Assembly (NCBI GenBank): GCA_019059635.1
Contig: JAGVRJ010000002.1
Coordinates: 310,001 to 374,000, forward strand
From: Proales similis
Taxonomy: Eukaryota; Rotifera; Eurotatoria; Ploima; Proalidae
Length of the DNA stretch: 64,000 nucleotides
Reading direction: 5' to 3'
The position numbers and the translations under genes were made by a program. Under the pieces are notes generated by a model that saw only the letters and a program-made list of their open reading frames with translations, searched no databases and was not told where the DNA came from. Positions 1 to 10,870 of this stretch are shown here, one piece after another (position 1 is the first letter of the stretch; every line of letters begins with the position of its first letter).

Positions 1-29
1 CTCACAGTTTCTGAATTGGTGCAACTCAC

Positions 30-413
30 CTTGAGGTCAGAAAGCGACTGAAGCTGGGCTTCACTTGCACTTTTAACCGGCGCATTTGCCTTGAACACTT
101 CGTCCATGTCCTCGTCTGCTGCTGGCTTTGCCTTGAACGCGAGTTTGTTGGGCGATTGAATTGTTAGACGAGACTGTTGGCTGCTTACAGGCTGGCTGCT
201 CTGCTCTGGTTCGGTAATGGTCGAGAAGAAGAGGTCTTCGGCCGGGGCCTTGCTCTCCTCTTCGCTGTTCAAATCGACCTCTTCGACGGCCGTTTTGGCC
301 TCTGCTGGTGCTGGCTCGTTTACTTTGGCCTGGTCGACTTTTTGCTCGATTTGGCCTTCGTCGCCGCTGTCCGCGCCGAACACGTCATCGTCATTCATCT
401 GATGTTCGCTCAT
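30..413 (-). CDS. 5' coding exon of an unidentified acidic protein (partial)
   Basis: A leftward exon begins with ATG at 413 and stays open for exactly 128 codons to a consensus donor (AAG|GTGAG) at 29. The rest of the gene lies beyond the left edge. The peptide is rich in Asp, Glu, Ala, Ser and Gln (it begins MSEHQMNDDDVFGADSGDE), with no signal peptide and no membrane segment, so it looks like a disordered N-terminal arm. Short acidic patches ending in D-L-F or D-x-V-F are compatible with the N-terminus of a trafficking protein such as a sorting nexin, but this is only a resemblance. Codon use matches other genes here, and the rightward reading of the same bases is a shadow. That it is a real exon is likely; its identity is open. 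Confidence 0.6.
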
Positions 414-1975
414 TTCTTCTGCCACAACTGGTCTGCTTGGTCGGAGAATAGAATCTACAAGTAACAAATGAAAAATGTCTCAATTTTGTGCGCGCCTAGT
501 CTCGCGCAGACAAGTGACATGTGACCGGACCAATCTTGAACTGAAGACAAGACAACTCGAGCGGGTCGCGCTCGTTTGGCCTTATCTAAGATAAGATAGG
601 GAGCTGCCCAGAAAAGTAGGAGAGGAGCCGCGATCGTCAGTCATATGAATCAAGTTAGTCACCAAAATTTATGCTCTGTGTCGTAGTGTTCACCGTCGAG
701 AGATTGGTTGCCGCTCACATCAATACCCGCATACGTTTAGCATAAATTGCTGCCCACCGATTCAAATAAAGTTGCATTTTTAGTCGCTTATTTGTGCGAC
801 TTGGCTTTATTTCACTCGAATGATGATTAATCGAGCCGTCAGAATAAATGGCCAAGCGATCGGTGTTAATCATTTCAACTTTGGATTATTAATTCCGATC
901 GCGCCGAACAGCAAAAGTGTCAACAGGTGAACAAGAGTGGGCAGCGGGATGGCGTCGGGTCGCATCTCTCGCTCTAGCCAAATTTGCCAAAGTTGTCGGG
1001 AAACTTTGAATTATTTTGCGAGAGAAGAATTATAGTCAATCAGACGGCAAATTGATCAAGATTGCAAGACCCGAGACAATGAAGTGAAGAAAAAGTCAAA
1101 GAGCGGCTAATTGAGTGTTTTTTTTTTTTGCTCAAAAGACAAGAGCTCATTGAAGCGATTTTCTTGATTGAAAGAACTTTTCAATTTAACTGAGAAAATA
1201 TTGAGTTCACAAAAGAGAGAGCGGGAGTGCCAATGGGGTGCTGTTGAATAAGGGGGCTGGCATTGAGTTTTGCCATTTGGATTATGTAACCAAAGTAAAA
1301 GTTTATTTTCTTAGCGACTTGACGCCTCTTTCCTGGTGGCGGCGCAGGCTCAATAAGCCAAAAAAAGCATAAAGAATTCAAATGTGAGCTGCTATTTTTT
1401 GTTCTTGTTCGGCTCAGGGTAGGCAACTGTTACTAAAGTAACTTGTGATTACAGACCACACAGAATTGATTCGGGCGGGTTGTTGTCAGGGATGGTTCGC
1501 GATGTCGACTCTGCCGGCAATGTGAGTTGCTGGCTGCTGTGTGGCAAATGTGGTCGCAATTGGGGCTGCTAAAACCCAACCGAATTCACGCAAATAAATA
1601 AACATTTAAATGCGATTGAGTGGAAAAAACGTAGCTTGAGAGAGAGAGAGCGTGCGAGAGAGTGAACAAACGGCGCTGCCTCTCTGTTTCTCTCTCTTGA
1701 GCCAATTGCCGAGTCAAAAGGTGAAGGAAAACAAATTGGCAGGCTGTTGATTGCGGTATCCATGTGTGCAATGCGCTTCAATCGAGTTCATATTGTCGAG
1801 GAAAATATTTTCGCTTGAGTTGAAAATTGTGTGCGCAGTCGAGATTGAGAAGGAGAATTTCACTAAGGAAATCATTGCGCCAGTCAAAACGAATAATTTC
1901 AAGCCGATTTGGCCGCCCTTAAGACGCACTCGCAGATTTATTTATTTAATTTCGTTTGTCCTCTTTTTCTAGACC
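414..1975. other. Intergenic region between divergent genes
   Basis: About 1.56 kb separates the leftward first exon from the rightward TBATA-like gene. Short open frames occur on both strands, but none has gene-like composition or splice support. It holds a GATA-type palindrome near 581-595, a T-run near 1118-1130, and GA-rich tracts near 1638-1665 and 1690. It probably contains both promoters. A pyrimidine-rich stretch ending in TAG lies three bases before the TBATA start codon. Confidence 0.6.
581..600. promoter_or_regulatory. GATA-factor-like inverted repeat
   Basis: CTTATC at 581-586 is followed three bases later by GATAAG at 590-595 and then another GAT at 595-597, about 170 bp upstream of the leftward first exon. 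Paired WGATAR sites are typical binding sites for GATA zinc-finger factors. The sequence is seen directly; the regulatory role is inferred. Confidence 0.3.
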
Positions 1976-3481
1976 ATGGACTCGTTCATGCCGCCCAAGT
2001 TCAGTCTGAATTCGTTTTTCGTTCGCCATGTCGCGCATCCAAAGCGAATGCGACACATTCAGGGTGATTAGCTCAATTCTCTCGATTTTTTCGATCGTTC
2101 TCGTTTGAGCGGTGATGCTCCGTTGCAGGATTGAACAATTCCAGAATCTGTGCGGTAAACGACGTGGGCTTCATTCACGGTGCACAGGCCGGACAAGAGG
2201 CAGCCTTTCCGCCCAACAACTACCAAGAGACTTTGCTCAAGTACGAGCGAAAGGGCAAGCGACGCGAAAGAGCCATTCCCTACAACGGAATGTGGCAGAC
2301 GTTCGGAATCGGTAATTTTCAGCCATCAGCTGCACGGCTCCATTTGACTCGATGGCGATCTCAAAGTCGACAATACGGACAAGTGGCGATCAGAGCTGAA
2401 CTTGCTCGCCTCTTCAGTCGGTCTGTTGACTGTCGAGGACTATGAGGCCATGAAGAAGAAAATGAACGAGTCGAACAAATCGAATGAGAAGGTGCCGGCC
2501 AGCTCTCAAAAAGCCACATTCAATGTTCCCAAGACGAGCGCCAATGAACTGAGGGGCTCGACTAGCCGACTAAACGAGCCGCTTTTGACCGGACGAAGAA
2601 CTTCGCGTCATAGTCGGCAGAGTCGGCAAAAAGTCGCTAGCAAACAGGCGTCTGGCTCTAGACAGTTTATTGTCGAACAAGGCGATCGGGAAACATGGGT
2701 GAGACACTGAATCGATCAACTTGGGCCTCATTTGACTCATTTGATCCGAATCGCTCTCTTCGAGTTTAGATGCTTCAAGTCTTATGCCAAATTCTTCAAA
2801 CCGACAATCTCGCAGATATTCAGCGCTGGCTCGTTTCGGCCAGTGACAGCGGTAAGAAACGCTTCTTGCATTTGGGCCGAACAGACTTGAAACGCTTCCG
2901 TTGCAGACAAGGAAAAGGTGAAGACATTGATCGATCATGCAATGAAAGGCTTAGAAGAGTCGGGCAGAATTGACGCCGAGGCTGGGCCTGGACTCTCAAG
3001 ACAAGCGAACTTGTCCAGAAAGGCCAGCAATCAGAAATTAACGGCCGATCGCAGGTAAACTGATTCGTTTCTAGCCTCATCTCAGAGCCTTTTTTTTTAC
3101 CTTTTAAACGCAAATTTAAGCTCTTTGAAAGAGAGCCAAAAAAAGACTGAGGCAAGCAGCAGCCTGAACAGTCCGAACATTCTTCGATTGGACAGCTTAG
3201 TCGAGAAGCTTGAAATCGAAAAGAACAAACAGAAGAGCTCTCAGCTGGAGTCCATCAATGAGACGGACGATGCGGGGAGCAAAGACGGAGAGACAATCAG
3301 CCTTCAGATTCACTCGAGTCGTGATAAGGCCAGCCCGATTGAAAACGCCGTGCTCAAATTGGACAGACCGGAGGACAATTACAAAATAGAAGAGGTGAAG
3401 GTGTCGATGCTGGTACAGAACGAGAAATCCAAGAGCTTCCACGAGATCGAAGGCGACTGGAAGTCGGCAAGAGGCGACTAA
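1976..3481 (+). CDS. TBATA: TBATA/SPATIAL family protein
   Basis: Exons by eye: 1976 to about 2068, then about 2130-2312, 2368-2699, 2769-2851, 2907-3055 and 3121-3481, with short introns and consistent phases. The N-terminus carries a patch of the form FFVRHxxHPKRMRHIQG followed by a short basic segment, and the middle has MLQVLCQILQTDNLADIQRW. Both fit my recollection of conserved blocks of the SPATIAL family (thymus, brain and testis associated protein), a family linked to sperm development and microtubule-rich cells in vertebrates. Between them lies a Ser/Arg-rich disordered stretch; the tail is charged and ends KSARGD. No signal peptide or membrane helix is present. A pyrimidine tract plus TAG stands three bases before the ATG. 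Family assignment is probable; function in this organism is inferred only. Confidence 0.68.
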
Positions 3482-3530
3482 ACAATGCAATTGATTGCCA
3501 TCAGAGAGTTGGGCCTTTTTCTTTCGATAA

Positions 3531-3536
3531 AATAAA
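3531..3536 (+). terminator. Poly(A) signal for the TBATA-like gene
   Basis: AATAAA lies 50 bp after the TBATA stop codon and only about 190 bp before the likely start of the next gene on the same strand. Confidence 0.55.
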
Positions 3537-3725
3537 CCGCCGCCGATAAACACGACCCTAGTTTGTGTGTTGAGTTGGTTTTGCTCGACGCGTCAGAATT
3601 ATGGGCCATGGTTCCCAACTGAACAATGGAATCTGATCTGGCTGCCAAATTTCATTGAAAAACGCTCAAGTGAAAAATTTCGTCGCATCGCTTCCATTCG
3701 AATCGCACCCTTCCTATCGAATGGC

Positions 3726-4573
3726 ATGAGAGAAGCTAGGCGAAAACGTAAGGCGTCGACAGATGAAGATTCTGAGCTAAAAAAGTGTCCGAATGGGAAA
3801 GACGAGAGACAAGGCGAGCTAACGTCAGTGAACTATGAGACCAAGAGTGAAGCGTTCGAGGAGCAGGACGTTTATCCGGTAAACTGCAACGGGCACATTG
3901 GAGAGCTGCACAAGAGGCGTCTCGGGTCGGGCAAGAAAGGCAGATGCATAAGACTGTGCAGTGCGGACCAGAACGAGCAGCCCGATCAGCACGAATGGAT
4001 GACGCCCATTGAATTCGAAAAGTTTAGCGGCAAAGCCAGTTGCCGTGACTGGAAGAAAACCATAAAATTCGGCGGCATCTCGATCGGCGAGCTGTTCAAA
4101 CAAGGTCTACTGGTTTGTCACGCCAACTCGTGCGGATGCAACATTTGCTGCGAGAACGATGCGCTTAAAGGGCCGGCGAAGCCGTTTGCGACTGGCTCTA
4201 GACGCAAGAAGGATGAGATTATGGCTCACGAGGCGTACGAAAAGTTCATGAGCTTAAAGCCGCCCAAATTTCAGATCAAGAGCGTTGCCATGTCGAGCAT
4301 CGAATCACGAGACATGTCTGACTCGAGCGAGCAAGACGACAACAACGACGACAACCAGTCAACAAACGAGTCCGATTCGGACGATGACGAAGCGCCTACA
4401 ATCGAATCACTTGAAAAAGTAAGTGCCCAAGCTTTAATTGTCTCCAAGATTCAATTCAGCTAAATGTGGCCTCTCGTCAATAGGACGCCCAGCTTCTCCT
4501 CCAGCTCGCTGCTCGACTCAAGCGGAACATTGAAAAGCTCAAGAAAAAGAGTTGTCGTTCGCTGCGCAACTGA
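3726..4573 (+). CDS. DEAF1-like SAND-domain transcription factor
   Basis: Two exons: 3726-4418 and 4484-4573, joined by a 65-bp GT-AG intron in phase 0. The frame is open back to 3567, but that extension reads like untranslated leader; the Met at 3726, followed by a basic run, is preferred. A SAND domain spans about residues 50-145: PVNCNGHIGELHK and a Lys-rich GSGKKGRCIRL strand, then WMTPIEFEKFSGKASCRDWKK and a HANSCGCNICC motif. WMTPxEF, xxDWKRSIR-like and HAxSCxCxxCC are SAND/DEAF1 hallmarks, and the following GPxxxF and basic run are also DEAF1-like. The second exon encodes a short Leu/Lys-rich coiled coil (DAQLLLQLAARLKRNIEKLK), as in DEAF1 and GMEB proteins. There is no MYND zinc finger. 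The expected role is nuclear DNA binding at CG-rich sites. Confidence 0.82.
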
Positions 4574-5007
4574 GAAACAGCTGTGCCGATCTTTTATTTA
4601 TTATGCTGTTTTGGTTCTTGTTATATACATACAGTTTAACATAGAGTTCTTGTCTTGCTTAAGTCTGCTCGGTGAGGGCGCATTTGAGTAAGTAAAGAAT
4701 AGGCGAACGTCCAGACTGACGCGCGAGAAATAAAATTAAGAAGATCAGAGCGGTCGATCGTTTGTGGAGGAGCTAAGAATCCTCTTTGTTTGTTGTGTTG
4801 AGTAAGTGGTGCTTGAGATTTTGGTGGTTTGTGGTTTGGGCAAAATTGAAACTAAAAAGCACCCTCCGTCAGTTAAAAAAAAAGAGACAACAGAAAAAAG
4901 CAGTTTGACGAGATCGTTTGGCCTGATGCTGACAACAACGTGCTCGAGAAAAGAAAGATTCATAGTTCGAAGCAGAGAAATGGTGTTGAACAATGCGCCT
5001 ATGAGAA

Positions 5008-7790
5008 TTATTCGATAATGTTGGGGCTGACGCGATCATAAATGACTCCGTTGAGGCCAGATTTGATCAGCAGTTGACGATGAGTTTCAGTGTTGAGATG
5101 GTCTCCCCAGGAAAAGGCCAGAAAGTTGCTCGAATTGGTCACGTGGTTGTTCAACACTTTGACCAGCTGAGAGTTGTTCAACAGTTCTTCGGCATGCGCA
5201 ACAATTCCCTTTTTTTAAACGAGACATGTCAAGTGAGTGGCCGAATGGCTAGAATTGCGTTCTCTTACATGAAGCGACTCGGCCCGAGCAAAGCTGACCG
5301 CGTTCATCGTGCCGCGGCATCGCATATCTCTGAACGGCTTGTATTTCATGGTATCTCCGTTGGTTAAAAAGAACACCGGGAACCTGTTCTGTTTCATTCG
5401 CAGCCTTCACAAGCATCAGACAGTGAGCGGACTGTAGATTGGCCCATGGCGTGAAATGTTCAAACTTACATGGAGCAGAGGTGCGGATCAAAGGTGGAGA
5501 TGACTACGAATCGATCTTGAGACTGCAGTTTTACTGCGGCAAACAAATCTTTTAGAATTATGTCGGCGTATTCGTTTCGGTTGAGCCAGTTGACGTGCGC
5601 GTCTGCTTCGTGATCGCCGTCCTTCATCAGGTCGAATTATTTGCAAGTAGCCCGAACAACAAAGTCGGTTGGAGGCAAAGCTCACCTCTAAATGATTCGG
5701 GTACTTGATTTCGATGTTGAAGCCGAGCGAAGTGTCGAGCTGGGCGCACATTTCGTGCAGAGTCGGAAACATGTTCTCGCTCGTGTAGTCTTCTTGCTTG
5801 CCGCAGGCGGTCTTTTTCAGTATTTTACACGAGTAGATCTAAACAATCGCAATTCTTGTCAAAAAAGGCCACTCGACTGGTGCGCTCAAGTCCTTACTCT
5901 GTTTTGCTTGATCTCTTCGTAGGTGAGATTATTCACCGGCATTGTAAGGTACTTTTCGGTACCTTTCTGTACATCAAATGCTTAGGAACCACGCTTTGGG
6001 AAGCGGTGGCCAGTGGCCAGGGCTGCGTACCTTGTGCGGGAAGTGATCGATGCAGAACGAAAAGTCGTGATAGACCACCGGCACTCGGTCTTTAGTGAGC
6101 ACGATGTCAAATTCGACCATGTGAGCGCCGTTTCTGTGCGCCTCTCTGAACGACTCGATCGTATTCTCCATGAACCTAACCAGGTGTAATAGAAGAGGGC
6201 CCAAGGCCGTCCGCTCTGGCTAATTACTCTGTCTTTTCGAGGCTTCCATTGTCGAACGATTTGCCCATTCCTCTGTGTCCGATGGTCAGGCAGAGGTTAC
6301 GGTCCATGTGAAAGCGGTAGTTGCAGTCGAGTTGATTGCACTCGATCGAGTCGAGCGCTTTGATGAGCAGTATTTCCACTTGATAACACACACATTCATG
6401 TGCACACAAGGCAAGTTGGCGCTTCAGCGTCGGTGCATTTACCTCGTAAATTGCCGACCAGTTCGTTTGAGCTGAGCAGCGAGAGCTCGATGTCAATAAC
6501 CGAGTTCTCAGTCAACGACTTGTTAACTTTAAAGTAGCCCGTCGCCAACTGACCGCTCAGTTTGCCTTCCTCTTCCACCTCGTGAACATTGAGTTGGAAA
6601 AGCTGTGAGTGGTTTTTGTTGTTTTTTTTTCTCGATTTAGAATGGCAATCAATTGGCAAACGCAGATGAAAACCTACCAGCTCAGAAGGATTTTCGAATG
6701 TGCGAATTTTATGCGACGAGTAAACGTCCGACTGGTTGAGAGCGTTGAACTCGCTGATGCGGTCAATGCTAACCTGTTTGTGGTTAAAGTCCTTTGGCAC
6801 GATTAGGAGTTTGTCAAAATAGGACGAACTTGAACATCATCTTACCAGTCGGTTGTACAAGTAGTCGCCGACCATGTAAAGGCCGTCGTTGGTTCGCCAC
6901 GGCACAATGTTCAACGCGAGTGGACGTGAATGGTTCGGCCAGAAGTCGATTGGCTTCTTGAAAAAGTGAAACTGGAATTCGTTTTCACCATTGGTCAGCC
7001 AGCCGTTGTCGCCGCGCAGCATTCGCTTTTGATCATTGGCGTCCATTTGCAGCCATTTATCATTGATGCTGTCAGTGTTCAATCGAGCGGGGTCTACACT
7101 TCGCTTCTCGTGCTCCACGTGTTTGATAAAGATTCTCGACTTGGTGCTGGAGCTCTTCTGTCCGACCAAATACTTGTAGTGCAACAGGCCGGCATGTTCG
7201 TCCAGTTCGACTGTGGCCTCGTACTCGACAATCAGCGAATCGTCCGCGTTGAGTCTGAAATCAAAATACACAGCAATTAGCAAATTTGATTCGGGAAGGA
7301 AATTTTATAATTTTATGCTCATATCAAATGAGGAAGCTGAGTTTATAATAAATGCTAATCAAGGCTATTTTAGAATGTTGCCGACGACATTACATAATTT
7401 GTAATGAAAATCAATAAATTAACAAATGAAACAGAGCGAGCGCCGGGGTCGAAGTGGTTGAGTCAGAATGAACAAAACTTGGCTAATAATTGAATGCTGG
7501 TTTGAAACTTACACTGGAAAGTCGCCCGTCTCGGATGAAAACGAGCAAATGGAAGAGGCGCTGCTGTTGGAGTAGCCAGTGCAGGAGCTGAGCACAGTGG
7601 CGCTGCTGCCAAGTAAAATGTTCGACTCGGCTGAGGCGAGTTGAGCGCCGACCGGAGTCATTTCGACGATGGAGTTGACGTGCCACGAGCCGAGCTGTGG
7701 ACTTGATCCGGTGAGGAATACGCTGTCCTTGCTGAGGTCGATGCAGGTGGTCTCGGCCAGGTTCAGGCAAAGCTTGAATTTCACCAACAT
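5008..7790 (-). CDS. GPCPD1: Glycerophosphocholine phosphodiesterase with N-terminal CBM20 domain
   Basis: Eleven exons in consistent phase: 7790-7513, 7254-6846, 6791-6678, 6602-6443, 6378-6228, 6175-6031, 5966-5898, 5838-5686, 5621-5470, 5404-5269 and 5208-5008. The first exon encodes a CBM20 starch-binding fold (VFLTGSSPQLGSW and similar). The C-terminal half is a GDPD TIM-barrel: TIGHRGMG with the catalytic His-Arg, ENTIESFREA, then VEFDIVLTKDRVPVVYHD with the metal-binding Glu/Asp and the second His, and GFNIEIKYP. This order is that of GPCPD1, which hydrolyses glycerophosphocholine to choline and glycerol-3-phosphate in the cytosol. Length (about 600 aa) is near the vertebrate value. 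No catalytic residue looks lost. Introns are 50-70 bp. The gene converges on the DEAF1-like gene. Confidence 0.92.
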
Positions 7791-9115
7791 GGTGGGTGTG
7801 TTGGCAGGGATTTTCTAGATTCGAAAACTTGGAGGTTCGGTTTTGTTACTTGTTAATGCGTCGTGCATTAGCTTAAATAGTTGCTTGTGGGAATAAAACG
7901 ATGAGGGGTCTGATGCATGCATGGCATGAACCACATAAAAATAGTGAACACACACAGAAATCGGGGAATGATAAAAGCCTGACGATATGAAAATATAAAA
8001 AAAGGGGAGGAGACTGCTGCATGGGGGAGGGGAGTAGGGCCGGGTGGGCCTGCTCTCAACAGTCAATTGAATATGAGCAGATATTTTGGGCAGAAATATT
8101 ACTACCCCACAAGAGAAGAGGCCGGAGTGAAACACGAGGTAGCTCTGTGTGCACGCCACTTTGACTGGATGGCCGTAAAGCAACAAACACCACACGAACG
8201 CCGCCTCTAAACCAGACACGCGGTCTCACTCTAATGACCGAGCGCAGCTGACCGGCCAATTTCACCGGCGGCTCTAGAACCGAATCTAGCATTCGAATCG
8301 AACATCGCTAGCTCACTTGCTCGTTCACTCGCTCGGATGCCGAGTCAGAAACCTCCTCAGAAACAGATCGCTCCTTTGCACAATGGTCTAGAAATGCGAT
8401 CGAGCGATCGCTTGGGTTTTATAAGCTCTCTCGACGATCATTCCACACGAGCCGCCCTCCACACAGACACACCCAGGTCTGAGCATTCTGCCGAATGCAA
8501 CAAGAGTGGGTGTGCCTGGTAACATTGTTTTCGTCTATTAAACGTCGTCAATTCAAAACTCAAATCGCATGATCGGTGTAGTGTTGATAAAATTTCGCTT
8601 GATGCCTCGAGGATGCAAAACTCGAGCAGCATCAATGTGTCAATGCGTCCATCTGGCAGTGTGAGATGCAGCTTTTCTTTCGAGATCTGCGAGAAAACAA
8701 GTTCAATCGCGGTGAAATGCGGCCATGATTACCGGGCGGAAAATGTTCGATCTTTTGACGATCCGGTGCAATTCGATTTAAATAAAAAAAACAGCGTGAG
8801 AAAGACACGGCTGACGAAATGAACGCGCAGCGACTTGACGTTGGCGCTAGACGAAGCATGTAACTCTCTACATGGCACGTTGATAGACTTGCCACGGTGC
8901 AGACAGCATTTTTCGCAGACTATAGCTTGTGTAGAATCTACAGAAAGCGAGAATAGTCAACAAGGACCCGACTCCCAGACCCCATTGATGATCACTTGGC
9001 TCAATAATAAGAAGCGTTTGATTGCGTAATCGAAGAGAAAAGCGAAACAGGCCTGCGCTAAATCGTGTTCTCATCTCATATATGTGGCCAAAGTGAGTCG
9101 AGAACAAAGGAAACG
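7791..9115. other. Intergenic region, no supported gene
   Basis: This 1.3-kb stretch lies between the GPCPD1 start and the TRPM 3' end. Several 60-130 codon open frames occur on both strands, but they overlap each other, have skewed composition and no domain signature. It should include the GPCPD1 promoter. A purine-rich tract (AAAAAAAGGGGAGGAG) lies near 7997-8013. Confidence 0.5.
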
Positions 9116-9121
9116 TTTATT
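9116..9121 (-). terminator. Poly(A) signal overlapping the TRPM stop codon
   Basis: On the minus strand AATAAA occupies 9121-9116 and contains the TRPM stop codon TAA (9119-9117). If used, the 3' untranslated region would be only some 15-30 nt. Confidence 0.4.
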
Positions 9122-10829
9122 TTGTTGTTGTTGAAAACTGGATGGAGTGGCCAGCTGAACTAAGACATTTGCGAATTAACTTCCTCTCGAGCTGAGCCGA
9201 CGGAGAATTGAGGCCAAAGTGAATCGAGTTCGTAGATGGCCCGATCTTGGCCACGTTCGGCTCACTTTCAAACGAGTTTTTTATCCATTTTAAGCAACGC
9301 ATGATCACCGACTGCAGGTGAACAGCGAGCGAGAGAGGAGGCGGCAGAAATGGCCTCTGCTCATATTCGTTCACCAGTTCGTAGAGCTGGAATTTCCACA
9401 AGCGCTTTGAGTCGCGGTCGATTAGAGTGTACGTGTTGCTGCCAATTTTGGTCAAATTAGAAATGCCAAAATATGAAATTTGCGGCGGCTTACTTGAACA
9501 TGGCAATCAGCAAATTGATGAGCAATATGGTCATCAGCACCAAATAGCCGACATAGAGTGCTAGGCTGAATCTGGCTCCGACCACGTCCGGACAGCCGTA
9601 GTCGAAATCGGCGCTCAGTTCGGCGTCGCAGTCGCTGGCTGCCGGTCGAGTCGAGTTGAATTGGAAACAGTTTTGGTCAAATGCCTTCGATCTTGCGATT
9701 GCGATCGGCACTTACCTTCCATGATCAGTTCTCTTGTGTAGTGCTCGCCTCCGATTATGTAAAAGGCGGGAAAGAAGACGTTTTTGAGAAGACGCAGGTC
9801 GAAGGCCGTGTTCGGGTACATGAGCGCCTGAGTGGACACTCCGTAAGCGAATATGATGACGAGGCCGATGGCGAGGAAGAAGACCAGCTGCTTGACCATT
9901 TCGCGAATCATGATCAAATTGGGCCCCAGCGACTTGAACAAGGCCAAACTGAACAGGGATTTTATGTACCAGAATATCAAGTTCAAGCAGAGCATGATCC
10001 TTTCGGTGGCAAACAAACGCCAGATGAATGAGGATGAATTTGGCTTCGAGTGAGCTACTCACCTGGCCCACGAGTAGAATCCGTCGTCTTCGACAAAACG
10101 CAGCACAATCACGACCAGGAATTGAATTGACGAGAATATACCGATCAATATCTTCCAGTTGGCCAGTTTCTTGCTCCATTTTTTGCGTCTGTTTATGTGC
10201 GAGTTGAGCTTTATATTTACAGCTTTAGGACAGGATCTAAACGAAAACTGGCATCTCGACTGACCAGGCGTATTTCCTCGATTGAGAACGAAAACACACA
10301 AACGATGAGAATGATCTCAAAGCCCGAGATGCCTTTAAAGTGAAACGAGCCCGCTTCGCTGTCGTAGTCCACCTGGCGGAAGTCGCTCAGCGCCACGTAG
10401 CTGAGAATGGCCAAAAATGCCAAATAAAATATCTTGACGAGCAAAACAGCTCAGACTCGCTTGGTTCGAACGGGTCTCTCTCAACTCTCTTACTTGGCTG
10501 TAGAAATACTTGATGCAAGGCGTGGAGAAAAAGTCATAAGTCTGGTTCCATTCATTGCGCAGAAAGTTCGATCTAAATCGAACAAGAGTGAGAGCGTTGT
10601 TCGAAGATTAAAGAATAGAACTGAACGTACAGATTGCGCTTGACCTTGGGTCTGTGATACTTGAAAAGGCACAAGACGCAGCAAGAGATCAGATCAGAGA
10701 GAACAATACCGAAATTTATTAAATCGAACCTTTTTGCGGTAAATGGCGAATCGTGTTGACAAGAACGGCAGAATTATTGAGACCACAGAGATGAGGATCA
10801 GCTTTGGAAATGTTTAAATCAGCTCTGAT

Positions 10830-10870
<41 letters not shown>

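Noticed and set aside
177-464. Rightward frame of 95 codons
   Set aside because: It lies opposite the leftward acidic first exon, which has better composition and a proper donor; the rightward reading is Cys/Trp/Leu-rich and shadow-like.
1181-1929. Several leftward frames upstream of the TBATA-like gene
   Set aside because: They overlap one another in different frames, are rich in simple GA sequence and have no splice continuity or domain signature.
8613-8895. Opposing frames of 69 and 87 codons
   Set aside because: Both strands are open only by chance; neither has a family signature, signal peptide or splice partner.
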